Under the pieces are notes generated by a model. The model had not been told where the DNA came from. It worked only from the letters and a program-made list of their open reading frames with translations, and searched no databases. Positions 25,810 to 33,523 of a stretch of 49,851 bases of DNA are shown here, piece after piece. The translations under genes were made by a program, and so were the position numbers. The stretch spans positions 1 through 49,851 of the forward strand of contig VXWX01000160.1 in NCBI GenBank assembly GCA_009835735.1, read 5' to 3'. Position 1 is the first letter of the stretch; each line of letters begins with the position of its first letter. The DNA comes from Acidimicrobiaceae bacterium. GTDB lineage: Bacteria; Actinomycetota; Acidimicrobiia; Acidimicrobiales; Aldehydirespiratoraceae.

Positions 25810-28275
25810 GTGACACAAGAGGCGCGGTGCGTGATCATCGGCGGCGGGGCCATGGGGGTCGGCCTGCTGTACTACCTGGCCCATGAGGGCTGGACCGACA
25901 CCATCCTGCTGGAGAAGGGGGAGCTGACTTCAGGGTCCACCTGGCACGCGGCCGGGCTGATCCCCAACTTCATCGGCGATCTGAACATGGCCAAGGTCCA
26001 CGAGGAGGCAGTGGCCCTGTATCCCCGTCTCGAGGAGGAGACCGGGCTGTCGGCTGGCTGGCACGGATGCGGAGCCATCCGGTTGGCCCGCACCGACGAC
26101 GAGGTCGACTGGCACCGCTACGTGCACGCCATGCTCACCCAGGTCGGCATCGAGTCGCACCTGATCGGCCCGACCGAGATCCGCGAGCGCCATCCGCTGT
26201 TGGAGGACCTCAGCGACATCCAGCTCGGGTTCTACACCCCCAACGACGGCTGGACCGACCCGTCGGGCTGCACCAACGCCATGGCCCGGGGCGCCCGCAA
26301 CCTCGGCTGCGAGATACGGCGCCACACGCTGGTGACCGACATGAGTCAACTGCCCGACGGGCGCTGGGAGATCATCGCCACCCCCGGCGGTATGAGCGGC
26401 AAGGGCGCTGGCGACAGCTACCGGATCGTGTGCGAGCACGTTGTGAACGCGGCCGGCCACTACGCCCCCCAGCTCGGGGCCATGGTCGGCCTGGACGTGC
26501 CCATCGTCTCGGTGATCCACCAGTACCTGGTCACCGAGCCCCTCCAGGCCATGATCGACCTCGGCTACGAGCCTCCCGTGACCCGCGACCCCCGGTCCTC
26601 GTGCTACTACCGCCGGGAGATCGACGGCCTGCTGGTCGGCCCCTACGAGATGTCCGACTCCAGGGTGTACGGCGTCGAGGGCATCGACTGGGCCCACGAC
26701 TTCCACCTCACCGGCGAGAACGTCGACGTGCTCGAGGAATGCCTGGAGTACACCGTCATGCGCATCCCCGCCTTCGCCGAGGCCGGCATCAAGCAGATCG
26801 TGTCCGGCCCGATCACCCACACCCCCGATTCCGGGTACCTGATGGGACCCGCGCCGGGGCTGCGCAACTACTGGCACTGCAACGGCGCCTCCATCGGCAT
26901 CACCCAGGGTCCCGGCGCGGGCAAGTACCTGGCCCAGTGGATGATCCACGGTCAGACCGAGATCAACGTCCGGGGCATGGATCCCCGCCGCTTCGGGGAC
27001 CACAGCGGGCCCAAGTCGGTCTTCGCCATAGCCAAGGCCCACGACGAGTACCACGAGATGTACCAGGTGCGCCTGCCGGGCGAGTTCCGGGCCGCGGGGC
27101 GACCCCAGAAGACCGACCCCATCTACGACCGCCTCGACCGTCTGGGCGCCCAGTGGCAGGAGGTGTACGGCTGGGAGCGGCCCCAGTACTACTCGCCCAA
27201 CGGGACGGGCGAGCGGCACTCGTTCCGCCGCTCCAACGCCTTCGATCCGGTCGGGGCCGAGGTGCGGGGAGTGCGCGAGCGGGTCGGGATCGCCGACATC
27301 ACCGCCTTCGCCTCCTTCGAAGTGACCGGTGCCGACGCGGCCGCATTGCTCGATCGCCTGTCGGCCAACCGCCTTCCGGCCCGCGACGGAGGCATCCGGC
27401 TGACGCACATGCTCACCGACTTGGGCGGCATCGAGTGCGAGATGACCATCGCCCGCCTGGCGGCCGACCGCTTCTATCTGACCTCGGCCATCATGGGCCA
27501 GAGCCACGACCTCGACTGGCTGGAGCAGCACATCGGAGATGGCGAAGATGTGACCGCGGTCGACGTCACCGACTCCACCGGGATCCTGGCGGTGACCGGA
27601 CCCCGGGCCCGCGACGTGTTGGCGGAGCTGACCGACGCCGACCTGGGCAACGAGGCGTTCCGGTGGCTGACCGCGGCCGAGATCGGCGTCGCGGGCGTGC
27701 CGTGCCTGGCCCTGCGGGTGTCGTACGTGGGGGAGCTGGGCTGGGAGCTGCACTGCGACATGGATCGGCTGGCCGAGCTGTACGACGCGGTGGTGGCCGC
27801 CGGCGAGCCCCACGGCATGGTCCACTTCGGCAGCTACGCCATGAACGTCATGCGCATCGAGAAGGGCTACAAGGCGTGGGGCTCGGAGCTCACCACTGAG
27901 ATCACCCCGATCGAGGCTCGCCTCGAGCGCTTCATCGACCTCAACCGGCCGTTCATCGGCCGCGACGCCACCGTGGCCCGGCGCGACCAGGCCGAGCCGC
28001 TGTCGATGGTGCTGGTGTACTGCGAGGTGGACGCCACCGACAACGACGTGCGCGGCAATGAGCCGGCTTTCGACGCGGACGGCAACGTCATGGGCATCGC
28101 CACCAGCGGCACCTGGGGCCACACCGTGGGTCGCAGCCTGGCCTTCGTGTATGTGGCCCCGGACTTCGAGGCGCCCGGATCGACATTCGAGCTCGACTTG
28201 CTGGGGGAGCGCCGGGTATGCACCGTGCTGGCCGAGCCGGCCTACGACCCGGCCAACATGGCCCCCCGCGCATGA
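25810..28275 (+). CDS. FAD/GcvT-type dehydrogenase (dimethylglycine dehydrogenase-like), second copy
   Basis: 821 residues from GTG at 25810, chosen because GGGAGGGG precedes it; an ATG-type start 24 bases upstream lacks a ribosome site. Domains: FAD/DAO (residues 5-390; RCVIIGGGAMGVGLLYYLAH), FAO-type linker, GcvT and barrel (about 430-815; RVSYVGELGWELH, MRIEKGYKAWGSE). His46 in SGSTWHAAG is the expected covalent FAD attachment. It is clearly a paralogue of the 19513 gene but diverged (WHGCGAIRLA versus CRTPGSISVA at the same place), so different substrates are likely. It is part of the operon Rieske, small membrane protein, dehydrogenase, MttB-like, ferredoxin, and could take the dimethylated product onward, placing C1 on folate. 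Confidence 0.9.
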   Translation: MTQEARCVIIGGGAMGVGLLYYLAHEGWTDTILLEKGELTSGSTWHAAGLIPNFIGDLNMAKVHEEAVALYPRLEEETGLSAGWHGCGAIRLARTDDEVDWHRYVHAMLTQVGIESHLIGPTEIRERHPLLEDLSDIQLGFYTPNDGWTDPSGCTNAMARGARNLGCEIRRHTLVTDMSQLPDGRWEIIATPGGMSGKGAGDSYRIVCEHVVNAAGHYAPQLGAMVGLDVPIVSVIHQYLVTEPLQAMIDLGYEPPVTRDPRSSCYYRREIDGLLVGPYEMSDSRVYGVEGIDWAHDFHLTGENVDVLEECLEYTVMRIPAFAEAGIKQIVSGPITHTPDSGYLMGPAPGLRNYWHCNGASIGITQGPGAGKYLAQWMIHGQTEINVRGMDPRRFGDHSGPKSVFAIAKAHDEYHEMYQVRLPGEFRAAGRPQKTDPIYDRLDRLGAQWQEVYGWERPQYYSPNGTGERHSFRRSNAFDPVGAEVRGVRERVGIADITAFASFEVTGADAAALLDRLSANRLPARDGGIRLTHMLTDLGGIECEMTIARLAADRFYLTSAIMGQSHDLDWLEQHIGDGEDVTAVDVTDSTGILAVTGPRARDVLAELTDADLGNEAFRWLTAAEIGVAGVPCLALRVSYVGELGWELHCDMDRLAELYDAVVAAGEPHGMVHFGSYAMNVMRIEKGYKAWGSELTTEITPIEARLERFIDLNRPFIGRDATVARRDQAEPLSMVLVYCEVDATDNDVRGNEPAFDADGNVMGIATSGTWGHTVGRSLAFVYVAPDFEAPGSTFELDLLGERRVCTVLAEPAYDPANMAPRA

Positions 28276-28296
28276 CGGCGCGAGGAGGTGACGTCG

Positions 28297-29835
28297 ATGG
28301 CTGACCAAGAAGGAGGCCGGCGTCGGGGCGGTGGCCGGGCCGGTCGCATCGCGGCTCGCCAAGCACCGCTGGAAGCCGATGCCCGGCCGGTGCGACCAGG
28401 GATGCCCGGCGGCAAGTTCGCCCCCTTGAGGGAGTCCGATATGCAGCAGGTGTACGACACCGCGCTGGCGCTGCTCGAAGACGTCGGCATGGGCTCGCCC
28501 ATCGAGGAGTTCGTCGACGTTGTCACCGCGGCCGGCGGCCATGTCGACGACGCCGAACGCCTGCACTACCCGAAGGGTTTGGTGGAAGGCGCCATCGCCA
28601 CCGCGGCCAAGGAGTGGGTCTGGCACGGCTTCGACGACGACCGGTCGATCACCGTGGGCGGCGACCGGGTCCATTTCGGCACCGCCGGCGCCGCGGTCCT
28701 CATGTACGACCACGTCGACGGGATTTTCCGTCCCTCCACCGCGGTGGACGTCTACGACTGCGCCCGCCTGGTGGACTTCCTCGACAACATCCACTTCTTC
28801 GTCCGCACCGTCGTGGCCCGCGACATGGAGGATGCCCGGCTGCTCGACCTCAACACCGCCTACGCGGCCATGGTGGGCACCACCAAGCCCATCGGCACGT
28901 CGTGGTTCGAGCGCGAGCATGTGTACGAGACGGTGGACATGTTCGACATGGCCCTGGGCGGGCCCGGCGAGTTCCGCAAGCGACCGTTCGTGGCGGCCAA
29001 CAACACGTTCGTGGTGCCGCCGCTGCGCTTCGCCGAGGAGTCGGCGAGGGCCATGGTGGCCCAGGTCGAGACGGGCATGCCCATCAACCTGCTGTCGGCC
29101 GGGCAGGCCGGGGCCACCTCGCCTGCGGCGCTGGCCGGGTCGCTGGCCCAGGCTCTGGCCGAGTGCCTGGCCGCGCTGACCGGGGTGAACCTGCTGAGCC
29201 CGGGCCATCCGTGCGTGATGGGCATGTGGCCGTTCGTGTCGGACCTGCGCACCGGCGCCATGAGCGGCGGCTCGGGCGAGGAGGGCATCCTCAATGCGGC
29301 CGCAGCCCAGTTGCTCAACTGGATCGGCTTGCCTTCGGGGGTGGCCGCCGGCATGGCCGACTCCAAGGTCCCCGACAACCAGACCGGCTACGAGAAGGGC
29401 ATCAACATCACGCTGGCCGGCCACGCCGGGGCCAACCTGGTGTACGAGTCGGCCGGGATGCTGGCCAGCATCCTGAGCTGCTCGCTGGAGGCCCTGGTGA
29501 TCGACAACGACATGCTCGGCTCGATCAACCGCACCGTGAGGGGCATCGAGGTGAACGAGGAGACCCTGTCGGCCGAGCTGATCGCGGAGGTGGTGTCGGG
29601 GCCCGGCCACTTCCTGGGCTCGCCCCAGACGCTGGACCTGATGCAGCGGGAGTACGTCTACCCCGAGATCGGCGACCGCGACACCCCCGACAACTGGCTC
29701 GACGCCGGAGGCAAGGACTCGCGGGACCGGGCCCACGAGTACGTGCAGCGGGTGCTGGCCGAGCACCGCCCGACCCACATCAGCGCCGAGACCGACGCCC
29801 GCATCCGGGCCGCCTTCCCGATCCACCTACCGTAA
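28297..29835 (+). CDS. MttB-family (trimethylamine/glycine betaine:corrinoid-type) methyltransferase without pyrrolysine
   Basis: 512 residues from ATG at 28297, behind GAGGAGGTG. TIM-barrel MttB family: MQQVYDTALALLEDVGMGSP near the start, ANNTFVVPPLRFAEES, LLSAGQAGATSPAALAGSLA, KGINITLAGHAGANLVYESA, and VSGPGHFLGSPQTLDLMQRE near the end. The frame has no internal TAG, so it is the non-pyrrolysine branch, whose studied members (MtgB and relatives) demethylate glycine betaine, proline betaine or carnitine and pass the methyl group to a corrinoid protein. No corrinoid protein or second methyltransferase is in the window. The N-terminal ~30 residues are Arg/Gly-rich. It lies 21 bases after the dehydrogenase gene and 24 before the ferredoxin gene. 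Confidence 0.87.
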   Translation: MADQEGGRRRGGGRAGRIAARQAPLEADARPVRPGMPGGKFAPLRESDMQQVYDTALALLEDVGMGSPIEEFVDVVTAAGGHVDDAERLHYPKGLVEGAIATAAKEWVWHGFDDDRSITVGGDRVHFGTAGAAVLMYDHVDGIFRPSTAVDVYDCARLVDFLDNIHFFVRTVVARDMEDARLLDLNTAYAAMVGTTKPIGTSWFEREHVYETVDMFDMALGGPGEFRKRPFVAANNTFVVPPLRFAEESARAMVAQVETGMPINLLSAGQAGATSPAALAGSLAQALAECLAALTGVNLLSPGHPCVMGMWPFVSDLRTGAMSGGSGEEGILNAAAAQLLNWIGLPSGVAAGMADSKVPDNQTGYEKGINITLAGHAGANLVYESAGMLASILSCSLEALVIDNDMLGSINRTVRGIEVNEETLSAELIAEVVSGPGHFLGSPQTLDLMQREYVYPEIGDRDTPDNWLDAGGKDSRDRAHEYVQRVLAEHRPTHISAETDARIRAAFPIHLP

Positions 29836-29859
29836 GCTGCACACAGAAGGGGAGGTGCC

Positions 29860-30057
29860 GTGAGAGTTCGCATCGATCAGGAGGCCTGCCAGGGCCACAA
29901 CCGCTGCTACATGCTGGCGCCCGAGCTGTTCGATGTGGACGACGAGGGCACCGCCTTCGAGATCGGCGACGGTGAGGTGGCTCCCGAGTTGGAGGAGAAG
30001 GCCCGTCTGGCCTTCGACAACTGCCCCGAGTACGCGGTCGAGCTGATCGAAGACTGA
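29860..30057 (+). CDS. Small 3Fe-4S-type ferredoxin
   Basis: 65 residues from GTG at 29860 with AGGGGAGG upstream. Cluster ligands Cys10, Cys16 and Cys55 in CQGHNRC and NCPE, with His13 where a second Cys would sit in a 4Fe-4S ferredoxin. This CxxHxxC...CP type supplies electrons to actinobacterial P450s and some Rieske enzymes. It ends the Rieske operon, so it probably serves the Rieske oxygenase, the P450 at 21969, or both. Confidence 0.9.
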   Translation: MRVRIDQEACQGHNRCYMLAPELFDVDDEGTAFEIGDGEVAPELEEKARLAFDNCPEYAVELIED

Positions 30058-30161
30058 TCGCGGCGCGGCCAGCCCTGTTCGCGCTAGCCGTTCAGAGCCG
30101 ACCCGGTTAGTGTCGGCGTCCCTATGCGTGCGCAGGTCTACCAACGGGAGGGATAGTCAGC

Positions 30162-32207
30162 GTGTCGTCGCAATCCATCAGAAACGTCGTCCTCGTCGGC
30201 CACAACGGCAACGGCAAGACCACCCTCGCCGAGGCAATGCTGTACCGGGCCGGTGTGTTGAGCCGGATGGGCCGCGTGGACGACGGCACCGCCCACTGCG
30301 ACCACGACCCCGAGGAGAAGGCCCGCCACCAGAGCCTGGGTGTAGCGGTGGCGTCGTTCGACTGGCGCGACCACAGGGTCAACATCATCGACACCCCGGG
30401 CTACACCGACTTCGTGAGCGAGGCTGTCAACGGCATGCACGCAGCCGATCTGGCGGTCTTCGTTGTGGATGCCGTGTCGGGGGTACAGGCCCAGGACCAG
30501 GTCATGTGGCGCCACGCCGAGCGGTTGGGCCTGCCCCGGATGGTGTTCGTGAACGGGCTCGACCGGGAGCGCTCGTCGTTCGAGCGCACCATGGGCGACT
30601 TGCAGTCGCACTTCGGTTCCCATGTCGAAGCGGTCGAGCTCCCGCTGGGAGTGGAGGCGTCCTTCCACGGCATCGCCGATCTGGTGGGCGACGGCGCTCT
30701 CGACTACAGCAGCGGGCAGTCGGCGGCCGCGCCCGTTCCCGACGATGTGGCCTCAGCAGCCTCCGACGGCCACATCCAACTGGTGGAGGAGGTCGTCGAG
30801 GGCGATGACGAGCTGCTCGAGCAGTACCTGGAAGGGGAGGAGCCCACCCAGGAGCAGCTGGAGCAGCTCATCAGGGACGCGGTCGTGCACCGCAACGTGT
30901 TCCCGGTGCTGTGCGGTTCGGCGGCCAAGCCCATAGGCGTGGACCACCTGCTCGACTTCATCTGCCGGGTCGGCCCCGCGCCGGGCGACACGGGCCCGGT
31001 TGCCGCGGTTCGGGGCGGTGAGTCGGTCACCTTGGAGATCGACGATGCCGGCCCGCCGGTGGTGCTGGTGTTCAAGACCCGTATCGACGATTTCCTGGGG
31101 CAGATCTCGTTCATGAAGGTGCTGTCGGGCACGATCCGCGCCAACGAGACGCTGGTCAACAGCCGCACCGGCGACAAGGAGCGGCTCCACAACCTGATGT
31201 CGTTCACGGGCGCCGACCACCACGGCGTGGATCACCTCGACGCGGGCGACATCGTGGCCGTCACCAAGCTCGGCGATGTGCGGACCGGCGACGCGCTGTC
31301 CAACGATGCGACGCTGACGGTGCCGATCACCCCGCCGCCGGTCCCTGTCTACGGCGTGGCGGTCCATGCCACGGCGCCGGCCCAGGAGGACAAGCTGGCC
31401 TCGGCGTTGCGGCGCTTCGCCACCGAGGATCCCAGCCTCGTGATCCGCCAGGATCCCACCACCCGCCAGACGGTGCTGTCCGGTGCCGGTGAGGCCCATA
31501 TCCGGGTGGTGCGTTCCCGGTTGGAGCGCATGGGGATCGACTTCGAGGTCGAGAACATGCGGGTGGCCTACCTGGAGACGCTGGCTCGGCCGGCCGATGT
31601 GGAGGCCAAGCACAAGAAGCAGAGCGGCGGGCACGGGCAGTTCGCGGTGGCCATGGTGCGTTTCGAGCCGCTGCCGCGGGGCGGTGGCTACGAGTTCGAC
31701 ACCGAGGTGACCGGGGGCGCCATACCCCGCAACCTGATCCCTGCCGTGGGTTCTGGCATCGAGGACGCCATGGCCAACGGCGGCCGGCACGGCTTCCCGA
31801 TGGTGGACCTGAGGGCGGTGTGCTACGACGGCAAGCACCACTCGGTGGACTCCTCGGAGATGGCCTTCAAGATCGCGGGATCGCTGGCGCTCAAGCAGGC
31901 CGTGGAGCAGGTGGGCAGCGCGGTGCTCGAACCGATCAGCGAGATCCAGGTAGAGGTTCCCGACGCCTACCAGGGCGACGTGCTGGGCGACTTGAACTCG
32001 CGGAGGGGCCAGGTGTTCGGCACGGAGCCGGGCTCGACTGCGGGCACCAGCGTGATCCGGGCCCACGTCCCGACGTCGGAGATCCTCAGCTACGTGATCG
32101 ACCTGCGGTCGATGACCGGCGGCACCGGCACCTTCAGTGCCGAGCACCACGACTACCAGCCGCTGCCGCACGCACTGCTGGCCAAGCTTGTCGTCGCCGA
32201 CGACTGA
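30162..32207 (+). CDS. Elongation factor G-like GTPase (EF-G2/FusA2 type)
   Basis: 681 residues from GTG at 30162, with GGGAGGGA upstream. Domains as in EF-G: GTPase (residues 8-270) with G1 GHNGNGKT, G3 DTPGYTD, domain II (about 290-370), III-V (about 385-675; KHKKQSGGHGQFAVAMVRFE, GFPMVDLRAVCYDGKHHSVDSSEMAF). G4 is N131-G-L-D134, lacking the usual Lys of NKxD. EF-G2 paralogues often have weak or no translocation activity and are implicated in stress or ribosome recycling. A main fusA would sit in the str operon, not here, so this is the paralogue. TAGTGT at 30108-30113 is a possible -10. Confidence 0.88.
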   Translation: MSSQSIRNVVLVGHNGNGKTTLAEAMLYRAGVLSRMGRVDDGTAHCDHDPEEKARHQSLGVAVASFDWRDHRVNIIDTPGYTDFVSEAVNGMHAADLAVFVVDAVSGVQAQDQVMWRHAERLGLPRMVFVNGLDRERSSFERTMGDLQSHFGSHVEAVELPLGVEASFHGIADLVGDGALDYSSGQSAAAPVPDDVASAASDGHIQLVEEVVEGDDELLEQYLEGEEPTQEQLEQLIRDAVVHRNVFPVLCGSAAKPIGVDHLLDFICRVGPAPGDTGPVAAVRGGESVTLEIDDAGPPVVLVFKTRIDDFLGQISFMKVLSGTIRANETLVNSRTGDKERLHNLMSFTGADHHGVDHLDAGDIVAVTKLGDVRTGDALSNDATLTVPITPPPVPVYGVAVHATAPAQEDKLASALRRFATEDPSLVIRQDPTTRQTVLSGAGEAHIRVVRSRLERMGIDFEVENMRVAYLETLARPADVEAKHKKQSGGHGQFAVAMVRFEPLPRGGGYEFDTEVTGGAIPRNLIPAVGSGIEDAMANGGRHGFPMVDLRAVCYDGKHHSVDSSEMAFKIAGSLALKQAVEQVGSAVLEPISEIQVEVPDAYQGDVLGDLNSRRGQVFGTEPGSTAGTSVIRAHVPTSEILSYVIDLRSMTGGTGTFSAEHHDYQPLPHALLAKLVVADD

Positions 32208-32249
32208 AGCACCATCGGCGGCAGTCCAGCGGCGGGCGGATGGATTCGG

Positions 32250-32324
32250 CGCGCTCGAAGGGACTCGAACCCCCAACCTTCTGATCCGTAGTCAGATGCT
32301 CTATCCAAATTGAGCTACGAGCGC
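32250..32324 (-). tRNA. tRNA-Arg(ACG)
   Basis: Full cloverleaf on the minus strand: acceptor GCGCTCG/CGAGCGC, D arm AGCTC...GAGC, anticodon stem TCTGA/TCAGA around loop CTACGGA (anticodon ACG, read as ICG), T arm GGGGG-TTCGAGT-CCCTT. The three bases after the discriminator are CCG, so CCA is added afterwards. Confidence 0.95.
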
Positions 32325-32458
32325 TGGGGAATCGCCAGTGTACGTCGTGGTCGCGCCAGGAAGCTACGGGTTGGAGCCGGCGTCCTTGGGAGCCTGTGGG
32401 TGACGGTGCTGGTCGCTGCGTCCGCTATACACATACGGTCACCCCGAAGGGAGTCCGA

Positions 32459-33484
32459 GTGACCCGCAAGCCCGACCCGTTCACCGTCCCGTTCGGGACC
32501 GTCCTGTGCGACTGGATGACCATCGCTCGCGCCGACGGCGGGGCTTACGTCTACGGTGGATCACCCGAGCCCTACCAGGACCACTCGATCAGCCCGGCCG
32601 CGCACGCGCTGCACTACGCCAGCGCGATCTTCGAGGGCCTCAAGGCCCATCGCCAGGATGACGGTTCGCTGGCGGTGTTCCGCCTCGACCGTCACATCGA
32701 GCGGATGGCGACCAGTGCGGCACTGCTGCGACTGCCCCAAATCGATCCCGGCACGCTGCGCCGGATGATCGTCGACTCGGTGGAGGCCAACGCGTCGGAG
32801 GTCCCCGATCCGCCGGGCTCGCTGTACATCCGCCCGACCCTGGTCGGCACCGATCCCGACATCGGCGCGGCCGCCCGCCCGTCCCGCAGCGCCCTGCTGT
32901 ACGTGGTGAACAGCCCGGTCGGCGACTACTTCAAGGGCGGAGTGCGGCCGCTCACCCTGCTGTTGGAGACGTCGGTGCCGCGTACCGTGCCCAAGTTCGG
33001 CATGGTCAAGTGCGGTGCCAACTACGCCATGGCTTTGGGTGTGACTCTGGACTCGATGGCCGCCAGCGAAGCAATCGACCAGATCTTGTTCGCCACCAAC
33101 AACGACATCACCGAGACGGGTGCCGCCAATTTCTTCCTCGCCGACGACGAGCGGGTGGTCACCCGGCACTTGGACGAGTCCTTCCTTCACGGGATCACCC
33201 GGGCCTCGGTGATCGAGCTAGCGGATTACCTCGGCTACCAGGTCGAGGAACGCACGATCCATCCCGACGAGCTGGTCGACTGGGCCGAGCGGGGTGAGGC
33301 CTTCCTGACCGGCACGGCCGCGGTTCTGGCGCCGGTGGGCAGCATCGTCCATGACGGCGAGACGCTCACGTTCGGCGGCGGCCAGCCGGGCCGCAACGCC
33401 ATGAGGCTGCGCCAAGCGCTCGTCGACATCCAGGTGGGGGCGGCACCGGACCCGTTCGGCTGGCGCACCCCCGTCCAAGGCTGA
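32459..33484 (+). CDS. ilvE: Branched-chain amino acid aminotransferase
   Basis: 341 residues from GTG at 32459, preceded by AAGGGAG; the in-frame upstream extension has no ribosome site and no family similarity. Fold type IV PLP enzyme: ALHYASAIFEGLKAHR at the substrate pocket, SLYIRPTLVGTDPDIGA, KFGMVKCGANYAMAL with the Schiff-base Lys, and ITETGAANFFLADDERVV. It transfers the amino group between glutamate and leucine, isoleucine or valine. Alone, not in an ilv operon. TATACA at 32426-32431 is a possible -10. Confidence 0.93.
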   Translation: MTRKPDPFTVPFGTVLCDWMTIARADGGAYVYGGSPEPYQDHSISPAAHALHYASAIFEGLKAHRQDDGSLAVFRLDRHIERMATSAALLRLPQIDPGTLRRMIVDSVEANASEVPDPPGSLYIRPTLVGTDPDIGAAARPSRSALLYVVNSPVGDYFKGGVRPLTLLLETSVPRTVPKFGMVKCGANYAMALGVTLDSMAASEAIDQILFATNNDITETGAANFFLADDERVVTRHLDESFLHGITRASVIELADYLGYQVEERTIHPDELVDWAERGEAFLTGTAAVLAPVGSIVHDGETLTFGGGQPGRNAMRLRQALVDIQVGAAPDPFGWRTPVQG

Positions 33485-33523
33485 CCCGACGCCACGAACT
33501 CCCAATCCCGGCCCGGGTCTGCC

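Noticed and set aside
25930-29826. 1298-residue open frame on the minus strand, antisense to the second FAD/GcvT gene and the MttB-like gene
   Set aside because: It spans two well-supported genes on the other strand, is rich in Gly, Val, His and Arg, and has no recognisable motif. It arises because GC-rich codons on one strand rarely give stops in the mirrored frame.
28297-29835. Pyrrolysine-containing trimethylamine methyltransferase
   Set aside because: No internal TAG is present; the frame is continuous, so it is the non-pyrrolysine branch.
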